Origin: Acidobacteriota bacterium
Lineage (GTDB): Bacteria; Acidobacteriota; UBA6911
Assembly: GCA_023265215.1 (NCBI GenBank)
Contig: JAHFUH010000036.1
Coordinates: forward strand, 1-19,112
DNA: 19,112 nucleotides
Direction of reading: 5' to 3'
Below are positions 1 through 8,196 of this stretch, piece after piece; positions within the stretch are counted from its first letter, which is position 1, and each line of letters begins with the position of its first letter. Position numbers and translations under genes: made by a program. The notes below the pieces were generated by a model. The model saw only the letters and a list, made by a program, of their open reading frames with translations, was not told the DNA's origin and did not search any database.

Positions 1-43
1 ACTCGCAGAATTGCAAGATCCTTTTGCAATTTAATGCCTATGG

Positions 44-349
44 TCAAGCCTGAGAGTCGGCCGCAGAATGTGAAGTTATTATTGCGCGAGCCCTAAGGCT
101 ATTTCGAAACGACAGTTCTCCCGGATCCCTCTGTAAATACAAAAGTTGTTTTGGTCCGACCCCCATACCCGCCAAAAGAATACTGCCGTCGCCGGACTCG
201 TTCAAGGAAGCAACCCATCCACGAAGTTCAGAAAATGAGATGCCGGGTATTGGGTGACGGACCACGTTTATTGTTGCAATAGCGGAAGATACGCAAAAAA
301 GGGCCGGTTTTAGCGGCTTGCGTGAATATTTCGAGGCCAATTTCCACAA
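44..349 (-). CDS. hypothetical protein, doubtful
   Basis: This is a 101-residue open frame starting from TTG (RNA-sense) directly downstream of the RAYT remnant. I do not recognise a family. It has a short hydrophobic stretch near residues 15-25 (ALFCVSSAIAT) and a later segment LLYLQRDPG, but no known motif. No ribosome binding site stands out. It may be the eroded end of a gene that continues in another frame, or a chance open frame. It is listed only because nothing else occupies these bases. Confidence 0.15.
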   Translation of the reverse strand: MWKLASKYSRKPLKPALFCVSSAIATINVVRHPIPGISFSELRGWVASLNESGDGSILLAGMGVGPKQLLYLQRDPGELSFRNSLRARAIITSHSAADSQA

Positions 350-359
350 TTAAGCCTTA

Positions 360-540
360 TTAGCCATAGGAAATAGAGTTTTCTTTAACGAACCACTCGT
401 CATCAGATGCAATGTAAAGCCTTTTCCTTCTTTTCGTTTTTGAGATAATTTTATCAAGAAAGGCTTTGCTTCCAACGGCAATGCTTTCTGTCCATAAAGG
501 TTCGCGGACGAGGCGATTTGGATTGATTCCATGATTTGTT
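360..540 (-). pseudogene. REP-associated tyrosine transposase (RAYT) C-terminal remnant
   Basis: The minus-strand frame reads REPLWTESIAVGSKAF followed by a basic segment (KTKRRKR) and a DEWFVKE stretch. That matches the conserved tail of Y1 transposases of the REP-associated family (IS200/IS605-related), where R-E-x-x-W-T-E-S-I-A-V-G-S-x-A-F is typical. Only about 55 residues survive. The HUH and catalytic tyrosine parts are missing and the sequence upstream is a hairpin rather than transposase code, so it is inactive. RAYTs normally process REP hairpins, and a hairpin lies immediately beside it (547-569). The family call rests on recalled motif similarity. Confidence 0.6.
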
Positions 541-546
541 GTTGAG

Positions 547-569
547 GGGTCGAGTCTTGGACTCGACCC
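547..569. repeat. REP-like hairpin, 10-bp stem
   Basis: GGGTCGAGTC, a 3-nt loop (TTG), then GACTCGACCC form a perfect 10-bp stem, followed on the plus strand by ATTTTT. It abuts the 5' side of the RAYT remnant, as expected for a REP element. Because of the T-run it could also act as a plus-strand terminator. Whether it is repeated elsewhere in the genome cannot be seen from this window; it is not repeated here. Confidence 0.55.
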
Positions 570-667
570 ATTTTTCCCGCGGGAGGATAATGATGTGAAT
601 CGCATTTCCTCCCGGAATTCAAGCTCCGCCGATTATATTTAGGCTTTGCATTAATCAGCCGGCGAAC

Positions 668-1942
668 CTATTTTTTTGAGTGTTTCGCGAAGAATTCATA
701 AACAGCCGGCAAGCAGGCGTTAATGATGCCGCCATGTTCCACGCCCGGTACTTCCTTATATTCGTAGAATATATTCAATTCTTTTAGCTTGTCGACCCAC
801 GGCTGTGTTACGTTTGCGCCAATGAGAGTATCCTGATCGCCCCGCATGATCAGCACCGGAACACCCTTGCCAACAAGCGACTTCAGAACGTCAGGGCTGG
901 TGAACGCGGCAGGTGCGGCGGCGGCCAGGGCAGCCCATTTATCCGGATATTTGGTCCCCAGGTGCAACGTGCCGGCGCCGCCCATGGAATGACCCATCAG
1001 GTACATCCGTTTTTCATCGATCTTGTATTCCTTGAGCACGATGTCCAGAACGTTCATGACATCTTTTTCACTCAGCGCGTTAGTGTCTTTGCCGGAAGAG
1101 TCCCCCCCACCCGGCATGCCGCCCATCATGCCAGGCCCGCTGCGTCCATCGCCGCCGGCGCCGCCCGCAATTTCACGCTTGAGCTTCATTTCATCTCCTG
1201 ACAGCGTTCCCGTCCAAGATACTTTCATATCCTGCCCATTTACCTGACGCACATAGTTGAAGGAAACTTTATCTCCTTCAATTTTACCGTCCTTAAGTTC
1301 GACGGCTCCAGGCGTTTGAGAATTTTCATACGTTCCCGTTAATTTGGAGCCTTCGGCCTTAAGTTCCAACTTCATTTCGTTGTTGTTGTCCTTTATAAGC
1401 CACTTCCCCGCTGCTCCAGTCGATGGCTTATCGGTTTTCTCTCGGTTGGCAGTAAGTTCGGCATTCAAGCCGCCGCCAGGCGTGGGAGCGCCACTGCGTG
1501 CGCCGGGAGCGCCCCTCATTCCAGCCATGCCGCCTGGCATGCTTCCATACCAGCCATTCGTGTTATAGCCCATTGGGCTGACCAGAATGTAGCCGCCTTC
1601 CTCAGCCAGATCCACCGCTGCTTTCGAAACCATAATGGTCGGACCGGCCCCCATTCCGTGCAGCGTAACAATGAGGGGGCTTTTCTTGTCTTTCTTGACC
1701 TTCGAGGAAATGAACAGGCAATATTGCATATCCTCGTCCGCTTCCTTGAAGTGATAGGTCAGAGTTTTAGCGCGAGGATCGGCGCCAAACATGCCGCCGC
1801 CCCTTTGTTGACCCGGCATGGCTCCGCGTCCGTTTTGCGGCGCGGGGGCCTGAGCGATCACAAATTGAGTCAAGACAAAACCAACAGTCAAACACAATAC
1901 CGCAACAGCAATCGTGATCTTCGTTCTGTACTGAAATTTCAT
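668..1942 (-). CDS. secreted CE1/LpqC-like esterase with inserted beta-rich domain
   Basis: This 424-residue alpha/beta hydrolase probably cleaves acyl or feruloyl esters outside the cytoplasm. The ATG at 1942 is chosen because AGGGAG lies 8 nt upstream and a signal peptide follows (hydrophobic 9-30, likely cut near AQA/P). The hydrolase core begins near residue 55 (DPRAKTLTYHF) with the oxyanion region LHGMGAG at 94-100. The nucleophile is Ser319 in GHSMGG, the acid probably Asp371 in GDQDT and the histidine His403 in VEHGG. Between about 141 and 290 the fold is interrupted by Gly/Met/Pro-rich linkers flanking an approximately 80-residue beta-rich unit (about 178-258: GKWLIKD... LTGTYENSQ... 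GDKVSFNY... SGDEMKLKREI). This resembles lipocalin-like repeats of other secreted bacterial proteins. It is last in a minus-strand operon after the ferredoxin (46-nt gap). It is related to the esterases at 4347-5312 and 9684-10556. The substrate is unknown. Confidence 0.85.
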   Translation of the reverse strand: MKFQYRTKITIAVAVLCLTVGFVLTQFVIAQAPAPQNGRGAMPGQQRGGGMFGADPRAKTLTYHFKEADEDMQYCLFISSKVKKDKKSPLIVTLHGMGAGPTIMVSKAAVDLAEEGGYILVSPMGYNTNGWYGSMPGGMAGMRGAPGARSGAPTPGGGLNAELTANREKTDKPSTGAAGKWLIKDNNNEMKLELKAEGSKLTGTYENSQTPGAVELKDGKIEGDKVSFNYVRQVNGQDMKVSWTGTLSGDEMKLKREIAGGAGGDGRSGPGMMGGMPGGGDSSGKDTNALSEKDVMNVLDIVLKEYKIDEKRMYLMGHSMGGAGTLHLGTKYPDKWAALAAAAPAAFTSPDVLKSLVGKGVPVLIMRGDQDTLIGANVTQPWVDKLKELNIFYEYKEVPGVEHGGIINACLPAVYEFFAKHSKK

Positions 1943-1988
1943 GAGTGTGTCTCCCTTGCTCGCTTTAATAATGTTAAGTTGATAATTC

Positions 1989-2267
1989 CTAAAAGTCATC
2001 GCGCATGATTTTGCCGGTTGTTTTGTCTTTCCATGAGCCTCTTTGCTGCAGCGGCCAATTAAAGGATATGGCGCCCGGATGTTTGCAATCCATGACGCAG
2101 CAGCCGCAGTACCAGCATTAATCGGGATGCAGAATGATCGGCGGGTTTCCTTTTTCCGGATTGGGGATAAAGACATCCACCTGGCAGACATCGACGCAGA
2201 TATTGCATCCTGTGCAGACCTCGGGATTAAAAATGGCCGGCGTATTCGGCGTTGTTATATTCGGCAA
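1989..2267 (-). pseudogene. 2x[4Fe-4S] ferredoxin interrupted by an in-frame TAA
   Basis: Starting at a TTG (2267) the frame reads PNITTPNTPAIFNPEV, then CTGCNICVDVC, a CxxCxxCxxxC cluster motif. It stops at TAA (2118-2120) straight after IILHPD. In the same frame it resumes with CWYCGCCVMDC, the second cluster motif, and runs to TAG at 1989. Homologous ferredoxins have Glu here (PDECWYCGCC), so one G-to-T change (GAA to TAA) explains the break. The partner is the flavoprotein immediately upstream, and the pair resembles AprA/AprB- or fumarate-reductase-like flavoprotein/ferredoxin units. The first 49 residues could still make a one-cluster peptide. A sequencing error is the main alternative. 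Confidence 0.75.
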
Positions 2268-2955
2268 AGCGGTTGTTGAATCCTGTTGCGCCAATGACGC
2301 GCGTCCCCTGAATTCCCCCTTCCGTCAGGAGGCTTGTGGCCATCACCCGATCAAAAATGCGGACCCCAAGCCGTTGGCATTCTTTTTTCAAGGCGGGTTT
2401 AAAGGTTGTTCCCCAAATACGCTGCACCACTTCGGTTTCATGGTTTAGGCTTGTGCGTGGAGAAAGCATGAACTTGGTGTCAGGATAGCGGCCTTCGACG
2501 CCGACATATTCATCGTGAATATCTCGGATTTGCCCCCCCATCTGTTCCATTTCGAGAAGAGCGTCGTAATTTTCCCGGCAGGTAATCTGAGAGCCAATTC
2601 CGTTTCCATAAGACAGCTTGGGATCGCCTTTCGGCATGGCCGTTAATGCTCCAGGATTTTGAGCCAGCATTTTAGCCCATTCATCCGGATCTACTTTGGA
2701 ATGCGGATTTGCCGAGCATTGGCACCAATGATCACAGCCCGGGCCTCCAGCCCCGCTTCTGACAGTGTCGCCTTTTTCCACCAGCGCAACACGAACTCCT
2801 GTCCTGGCGGCGCTTATTGCAGCCCAGCAACCGGCAATGCCTCCGCCGAGTATTAGCACATCTGTATCAATTTTCAATTCTTCTTCATAATCCACATTGT
2901 AGGGCCAAGCGGGTGGGATGCCCTGTTTTAAAAAATAATCGTGCCATTTGGTCAT
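2227..2955 (-). pseudogene. FAD-dependent flavoprotein (AprA/fumarate reductase-like), C-terminus deleted
   Basis: Only 242 residues remain of a family that usually has about 500 or more. The N-terminal FAD-binding fold is intact: DVLILGGGIAGCWAA (GxGxxG-type site at 37-42), the acidic end of beta-2 at VEKG (about 59-62) and a following GAGGPGCDHW. The frame follows the family to RVIGATG and then runs into a short tail ending AEYAGHF. That tail overlaps the N-terminal codons of the ferredoxin in another frame, so an internal deletion appears to have removed the rest of the flavin domain and the substrate domain. The start at 2955 has GGAG 7 nt upstream. The TTAAAC-N4-GTTTAA palindrome lies upstream at 3031. 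It is unlikely to be functional. Confidence 0.75.
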
Positions 2956-3030
2956 AAAACTTCTCCGGTCAATGAACAGAAATTACCTGCCTAGAAAAGC
3001 AGCATCTTTGCCGCCCGGCAGACAAAATTA

Positions 3031-3046
3031 TTAAACAACCGTTTAA
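3031..3046. promoter_or_regulatory. putative operator TTAAAC-AACC-GTTTAA
   Basis: This is a perfect 6-bp inverted repeat with a 4-bp spacer, 75 nt upstream of the flavoprotein start codon. The same motif with one spacer difference lies at 9640-9655 upstream of a related esterase. The symmetry and size suit a dimeric repressor of TetR or a similar type. No regulator gene is present in the window, so the protein is unknown. Confidence 0.5.
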
Positions 3047-3218
3047 CAATGATTACATATGTATTTACGATTGCGCTTCAAAAGATTTCAATATAATTGA
3101 TGGAGAAGAGAAGGGTATTTATCCCGAATTCAGGATTGATGAATTGTTGTAAATCTTTTTTATCCTATGAAGCGTAGGCGTCCCAATCACTCTTCGCATG
3201 GTTAAAAGGCAATTTGAT

Positions 3219-4070
3219 CTATTGGGGGTTATAGACTGAAAAACCCAGTAACGAAAGCATCTTCAAACCATAGCGCCTTCCAATCTCCCGATACCCTGCC
3301 GCATTGAAATGCAGATGGTCCGGGCGGCTCGCACAACCCTTGGAAGAAATGACATAGGAGTTGGGAATTGTTTTCGGCAACTCGTTAATGATTGCATTCA
3401 TGCTCGCACAAGCGCCATGCTGATCGGCATTCACGAGTTCGCCTGCGAGCAGAGGCGCATCTCCGGACTTGAGCTTCAAATCTTTAATCAGATTGTCATA
3501 TATTGTTTTGACTTTTAAAGGCCAGTCTTTGTCATTTGTGTTGGACTCTCCCTGATGCAACAGGATTCCCTTGATGACGCCATCTTTCTGAGCCAGATTC
3601 CCCATCTCCACAAGGCGTCCATAGGGATTCCCGTTGTAGGCACTGATAATGCCGGTCATCCACGAAGGTGCCGTCGAAGCATACGACTGATAGCTCGTTT
3701 TATCGAACAGTTCAATTTTGCAGCCGGCTACAGATACATTGACAATCCCAACCTTTATGTTTGCCGGAAGATTGGCAACCAGCGTCCTGCCGAAATAGTC
3801 GGCAGGACAGAGGCCAGTGGAGTTTCGGCACAAGGGAGGGACGGCAGCATACCAAGCCCCCACATTTCTGACCATGTTTGGAAAATCAACAGCCGCCATG
3901 ACCTGAAAGCGATTGTCTACGATCCTGTCTTGTTCTTCAACTCCTGGAAAGCCCTCCATATTTGACTGTCCAAAGCACAGGAAGATGTAGAAGTTCGTAT
4001 CTTGGGAAAAAACGTTCGCAGCTGTGAAAAGCAACCACGCAAACAAGACCAATCGAGTTTTTATTTTCAT
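3219..4070 (-). CDS. secreted SASA/CE6-type carbohydrate acetylesterase
   Basis: This 283-residue enzyme is likely to remove O-acetyl groups from xylan or other polysaccharides. A signal peptide covers residues 1 to about 22 (MKIKTRLVLFAW... NVFS/Q), which fixes the ATG at 4070; the frame stays open further upstream but that part has no recognisable protein character. The SGNH-like SASA motifs are complete: nucleophile Ser36 in FGQSNMEG, the HQGESN block at 172-177, and the Asp251/His254 pair in DHLHFN. The length fits a single-domain CE6/sialate-O-acetylesterase-like protein. It is the last gene of the minus-strand run from the GH51 gene, 276 nt after the preceding esterase, and may have its own promoter. 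The ribosome binding site is weak. Confidence 0.85.
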   Translation of the reverse strand: MKIKTRLVLFAWLLFTAANVFSQDTNFYIFLCFGQSNMEGFPGVEEQDRIVDNRFQVMAAVDFPNMVRNVGAWYAAVPPLCRNSTGLCPADYFGRTLVANLPANIKVGIVNVSVAGCKIELFDKTSYQSYASTAPSWMTGIISAYNGNPYGRLVEMGNLAQKDGVIKGILLHQGESNTNDKDWPLKVKTIYDNLIKDLKLKSGDAPLLAGELVNADQHGACASMNAIINELPKTIPNSYVISSKGCASRPDHLHFNAAGYREIGRRYGLKMLSLLGFSVYNPQ

Positions 4071-4346
4071 GACAATCAGGTTAAGCGTTGAATTATAGAA
4101 AATTATTATTTGGCGCCGCACATCGGCACCAATCGGTTGAAAGAAAAATGCGTTTAAGCTCACCGGGCGCGGCAGGAGCACCCGAGCCGCAAGCGTCGCT
4201 ATCAGATCAAGCTGTCCGAAAATAACTTGCGCCGTTAAGTTGCTCCGCTTTTTCCGGAGGGCGGGGATGGAACATTGGGTGCGTGCTGAGGAAGGAGCGA
4301 CAGATGCGATTGCCCCGGCCTCCGGTTTCAGCATTTGAGCGATTGG
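4071..4346. other. 276-bp gap with no recognised gene
   Basis: Between the acetylesterase start and the upstream esterase stop there is no recognisable gene. The minus-strand frame of the acetylesterase remains open through it, but the translation is low in motif content and precedes a clear signal peptide. It probably holds the acetylesterase promoter or eroded sequence. I see no clear terminator. Confidence 0.4.
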
Positions 4347-5312
4347 CTATTTCCCGGACTTCCTGGGGTGTTCATTGAAGAATTTGAATACATCGGGCAT
4401 GGAGCCGGCAATGATGCTGCCATGGTCGAGGCCGGGTAATTCCTTCCACTGGACATCAAGTCCGGCGGCCTTGAGTTGCTCGGCTGTGGTTCGCCCCATG
4501 GCGCCCAGAGTGTCCTGGCTGCCGGCGGTAAAGTATAGAGGGGTGTCTTTCAACTTCCCCTTGGGATCGGGCGAGCCAAAGCCGGCGATGCAGGCAACGG
4601 CTGCCCAGATCTGGGCATATTTTTCGCCGATATACATCGCGCCGGCGCCGCCCATGGAGTGACCCATCAGGAAGATGCGGTTGTCATCGACGTTGAATTC
4701 CTTGCGAACCAGTTCCAGAACTCTCATGGTATCGATTTCGCTGAGTTCGGAGACTTTGGCCGGATCGGTCTCCTTGGTTCCGCCGATGGCCGGGCCGCGG
4801 CCGCCGGGCATTGTCTTGGGAGTTCCAATGGGGGCGGGCGCAGGACCAGTGGTTGGAACGGCGCCGCGACGTCCACTGAACATGTTTGTATTGCCGAACG
4901 GGGCCGTGGGGCTATAGCCCATCACGCCAACGAGAATGTAGCCGTTTGTTTCCGCCTCCTCGACGCAGCCGGACCGCATGAAGGTGCCGTAGTTCCCGGA
5001 GTATCCATGCAGAGCAAGGACCATGGGGGCCTTCTGGCCTTTGGTGATTTTTGAGGAGACGAACACCGCGTACGGCATGTTTTCGTTGGTTTCCTTGAAG
5101 CCATACTCGCGGATTTCCACGCGATCGTCGACCGGATCGGCGCCGGCGCGCCGGGTCTGTCCGGAAGAAACGCCCACCGGCGGGCTGGTGACTCTAGAAA
5201 CCCCAGGCGCCAGGGGTTGGGGAGTCGGAGCCGATGCGTTCTGCGCATTCGCCACGAACGCGATACAGATGGAAAAAACTGCACACAACAACGTTTTGCT
5301 TGTTTTTGCCAT
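4347..5312 (-). CDS. secreted CE1/LpqC-like esterase with Pro/Gly-rich insert
   Basis: This is a 321-residue extracytoplasmic alpha/beta hydrolase, related to those at 668-1942 and 9684-10556. The signal peptide ends near ANA/Q (residue 23), followed by a Pro/Ser-rich linker to about 60. The core has LHGYSG at 101-106, nucleophile Ser219 in GHSMGG, probable acid Asp267 in GSQDT and His297 in LDHGS. Where the 424-residue relative carries a folded insert, this one has about 55 residues of Pro/Gly/Thr-rich sequence (135-188). The ATG at 5312 is preceded by AAGGAG at a 9-10-nt spacing. It lies 71 nt downstream of the BD-FAE-type esterase and is probably cotranscribed with it. A feruloyl or acetyl ester substrate is inferred from its neighbours. 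Confidence 0.85.
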   Translation of the reverse strand: MAKTSKTLLCAVFSICIAFVANAQNASAPTPQPLAPGVSRVTSPPVGVSSGQTRRAGADPVDDRVEIREYGFKETNENMPYAVFVSSKITKGQKAPMVLALHGYSGNYGTFMRSGCVEEAETNGYILVGVMGYSPTAPFGNTNMFSGRRGAVPTTGPAPAPIGTPKTMPGGRGPAIGGTKETDPAKVSELSEIDTMRVLELVRKEFNVDDNRIFLMGHSMGGAGAMYIGEKYAQIWAAVACIAGFGSPDPKGKLKDTPLYFTAGSQDTLGAMGRTTAEQLKAAGLDVQWKELPGLDHGSIIAGSMPDVFKFFNEHPRKSGK

Positions 5313-5383
5313 AACCTATCTCCTTAAATATTAACACTCCAGCCGCTTTGCGTTTGGCAGCTGATTTGGCAGTACCATACGGA

Positions 5384-6403
5384 TTATTTCGCCGATATCC
5401 AGCCATGACGCATTATAAAACGCAAAGCCTGTTCCGGCCATTCCTTCACGGTTTCATCATTAAGATTTGCTCCCATCCCGAATCCATGCTGTGCAATATC
5501 CTCAAGGTGCATTTCTACCGGCACACGAGCCTTGAGGCATGCCTCGTAATACAGCAGGGAATTTTTCACCGGCACGAGGAAGTCATTCGTTCCATGGACA
5601 ATAAACGCAGGCGGAGTGTCTCGTGTCACATGCTTCCATGGCGACAAGGGCTCGTATAACTCCGGCTTGTCCTGCGTAAGATTTGTGCGGGAACCGCGAT
5701 GCGTAACTGCATCGTCCGTCAAGTCAATCACAGGATAAAGCAACAGCGCAAAGGCCGGGCGGGCGCTCAGGCCATCAATCGCATCCGGCACATAGGGCGC
5801 TCCCGGCAGCAGCTTGTTGTTGTACAGTGTCGCCAGTATAGCCGCAAGATGTCCTCCGGCAGAACCTCCAAAAACACCCACCTTTTCCGGATCCACGTTA
5901 TATTTCTCCGCATTCGCCCGGATTAAACGCAGGGCACGCTGAGCGTCCATCAGTGTCGTCGGATAGTGGTATTGAGGGCCGTGCCTATAGCGCAGCACAA
6001 ACGCTGCGATGTTATGCGACTTAAAGAACTCGGCAATAGTCGCCCCTTCACCCGGCACCGTCAACATTGAATAACCGCCTCCCGGACAAATCAGCACGCC
6101 GGCTCGCGTTGCCTTGATCGAGTCCGGAACATACAGATCCAATGTTGGCTCCATCGGGTTCAGTTCGTTTCCCGTGCCCGCCACCACGTCGGGCGTCCTT
6201 TCGTACAGCTTGATTCTATTCACGTTTTCCGGCGGCGTCATGCTGACCATCCCATTCCCGCCCCTGCCGGCGCCTCCTGGGATTGAGCCTCCCATTCCGC
6301 CGGATCTTCCGCCGACTGCAGGCGCTTCCTGCGCCGCTGCCATTATTGCTATGCACAGCGACACAACCGTGCAACCCATCAATATCCTATTAAACCTAAA
6401 CAT
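5384..6403 (-). CDS. secreted BD-FAE-type alpha/beta hydrolase (acetylxylan/feruloyl esterase-like)
   Basis: This 339-residue esterase belongs to the HSL/BD-FAE-like group that includes acetylxylan esterases of plant-polymer clusters. The signal peptide runs to about residue 24 (MAAA/Q), followed by a Gly-rich linker to about 50. The oxyanion motif is CPGGGYSML (106-114), the nucleophile Ser181 in GGSAGG, the acid Asp274 in HGTNDFLVP and the histidine His306 in QHGFGMG. Length and motif order are normal. It sits 149 nt after the GH51 gene and 71 nt before the next esterase in the same direction, so the products probably act on the same polysaccharide. The ribosome binding site (GTGGGG) is weak. 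Confidence 0.85.
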   Translation of the reverse strand: MFRFNRILMGCTVVSLCIAIMAAAQEAPAVGGRSGGMGGSIPGGAGRGGNGMVSMTPPENVNRIKLYERTPDVVAGTGNELNPMEPTLDLYVPDSIKATRAGVLICPGGGYSMLTVPGEGATIAEFFKSHNIAAFVLRYRHGPQYHYPTTLMDAQRALRLIRANAEKYNVDPEKVGVFGGSAGGHLAAILATLYNNKLLPGAPYVPDAIDGLSARPAFALLLYPVIDLTDDAVTHRGSRTNLTQDKPELYEPLSPWKHVTRDTPPAFIVHGTNDFLVPVKNSLLYYEACLKARVPVEMHLEDIAQHGFGMGANLNDETVKEWPEQALRFIMRHGWISAK

Positions 6404-6552
6404 GGCAATGTCCCCACAAATTAGACTGATTTAGAATCGGTTTGTTGTATCCGTTGAAGAACCTAACACCCTCTGCATTGCGCTGCAAATAATAAGGAAT
6501 CCATTGCCTATGCGCGGCCTGAGCGAGGCATACGGCAGCACGCCCCGGAACC

Positions 6553-8082
6553 CTAATTTTTTATTCCAACCTTAATTTGTATAAATGAATGCGCCGGAAA
6601 TGAATAGGATAAATGATTCCCTTCAACTTGGATTTCCTTGGTTACCGGGGCATACCGATCCCGCCTATCATAGGTGAAGGGTTCTGTCAGCGATTCAGTC
6701 GCGATCAGGCTTGCTTCCGCCTTTCCTGTCAACACCCCGGAGCTGTTGATGATGTCGGTCGTAATGGCTTTATCCTTATGCCGGTTGACCACATTGATAT
6801 ACACCGCATTGCTTTCCTTGGAATATACAGCGGTGACATCAAGGTAAGGGATGCCTTTATATTTTTCGGTGTCGAATGTTTCACTTTCGACATAGGCGTC
6901 GATGGAATTGCCGCGGCAATTGCTGGAGAATAATTTGTAAATGTTGAACAACGGCGTCTTATAGGTTCCCTTTGTTTTATCGTTCGATAGCAGCGTTGTA
7001 AGCATCGTAAAGTTCGACATCTTTACCGCATCCGCGTGCCGAATAAACGAGTTCAGCGATTGCGCCACCGGCAAGACAGACAAGAAGTCCCTTCCGATCA
7101 CGCCCCACTCGTCAAAGGAAATATAAATCGGATTCTTGAAGCCCTTCATAGTCCTCACAGCGTCAATTTCAGCCGCAGTGACCCGGATTTTTTCTTCAAA
7201 ATCCATCGCGCTCTGTCCCATGTACGCATAATAGTCGGAGGAGTTTTCCCAATAGCGATGAATGGAGATATAGGAGATGAGATCTCCGAGCGCCGCAAGC
7301 ACTTTGCGGTTCCATTCGACCCACCCGCCGGTGCTTTCATAGTACGAGGATCCGGAAGCGACGAACTTGATCGAATCGTCCACGGATTTCATTGCTTTAG
7401 CTGCTTCACGCGCAATCTTGACGTAATCTTCGGCGCTTTTATAGCCTAATTCCCATGGGGCGCCGTCCACTTCATTCCCGAGATCCCAGATTTTTACATT
7501 GTACGGTTGCTCATGACCGTTCTTGGCGCGCAAATCAGAATAGTAGGTGCCTTTGCTGTAATTGCTGTATTCAACCCAATAGCGCGCGTCATCAATCGTG
7601 CCGAGGCCCAGGTTGACGGCGATGACATTTTCACTTCCGATTGCTTTATTAAGTTCGACCCATTCGTCGGTGCCGACGTGATTGGTATCGACTCCGTTCC
7701 ATGCCAAGTTGATGCGCGCAGGGCGTTTGTTCTTGGGGCCGATGCCATCCTGCCAATTGTAAGCCATAACATAATTTCCGCCCGGCCACCGCATGTTGGT
7801 AATTTTGAGATCCTTCATTGCTTCAATATAATCTTTCCTGAAACCACTCTCGTTGGCCAGCGGAGAGGCCGGATCGTATAAACTTCCGTACAGCGTATTG
7901 AGGCTTCCGGTTTCCGGCAAGCCCTGTTCCTTCCCGGAAAACTGAATCGGTTCCATAAATACGCCGTAGATTTTAGGATCAATCTGCGCAATGGTTCTGT
8001 CGATATCGATTTTGATTTTTGCCGTCTGCGCCCACAGTGCGACAGGATAAAGAAGAAACAAAGAGAACAAAAGTCTTTTCAT
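6553..8082 (-). CDS. secreted GH51 alpha-L-arabinofuranosidase
   Basis: This 509-residue enzyme should remove arabinofuranosyl side chains from arabinoxylan or arabinan. The signal peptide (1-18, ending LWA/Q) and GGGAG-like ribosome site upstream support the ATG at 8082 rather than the longer open frame. The GH51 signature is complete: PKIYGVFMEP (36-45), RWPGGNYV near 98, NLGLGTIDDARYWVEY (157-172), acid/base Glu204 in WDLGNEVDG and nucleophile Glu325 in SFDEWG. A C-terminal beta domain ends with the usual HSFIQIKV. It is first in the minus-strand run of esterases and is read from the minus side of the symmetric divergent promoter at 8197-8238. Arabinose removal next to feruloyl/acetyl esterases fits arabinoxylan debranching. 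Confidence 0.93.
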   Translation of the reverse strand: MKRLLFSLFLLYPVALWAQTAKIKIDIDRTIAQIDPKIYGVFMEPIQFSGKEQGLPETGSLNTLYGSLYDPASPLANESGFRKDYIEAMKDLKITNMRWPGGNYVMAYNWQDGIGPKNKRPARINLAWNGVDTNHVGTDEWVELNKAIGSENVIAVNLGLGTIDDARYWVEYSNYSKGTYYSDLRAKNGHEQPYNVKIWDLGNEVDGAPWELGYKSAEDYVKIAREAAKAMKSVDDSIKFVASGSSYYESTGGWVEWNRKVLAALGDLISYISIHRYWENSSDYYAYMGQSAMDFEEKIRVTAAEIDAVRTMKGFKNPIYISFDEWGVIGRDFLSVLPVAQSLNSFIRHADAVKMSNFTMLTTLLSNDKTKGTYKTPLFNIYKLFSSNCRGNSIDAYVESETFDTEKYKGIPYLDVTAVYSKESNAVYINVVNRHKDKAITTDIINSSGVLTGKAEASLIATESLTEPFTYDRRDRYAPVTKEIQVEGNHLSYSFPAHSFIQIKVGIKN

Positions 8083-8196
8083 AGCGGAGGACTCCCATAT
8101 TTTACGTTTTACCGAACGGCAGCGCATACTTGTCCTATATTCCAGCCTTGCTTGAAAGCGATTGTCAATCCGCATTTATCCGACCATTCCTCGCAT

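Noticed and set aside
962..2008. Several long open frames on the plus strand opposite the esterase
   Set aside because: They mirror the real gene, are Pro/Ala-rich or low in motif content, and lack ribosome sites. The same holds for most other antisense frames in the window.
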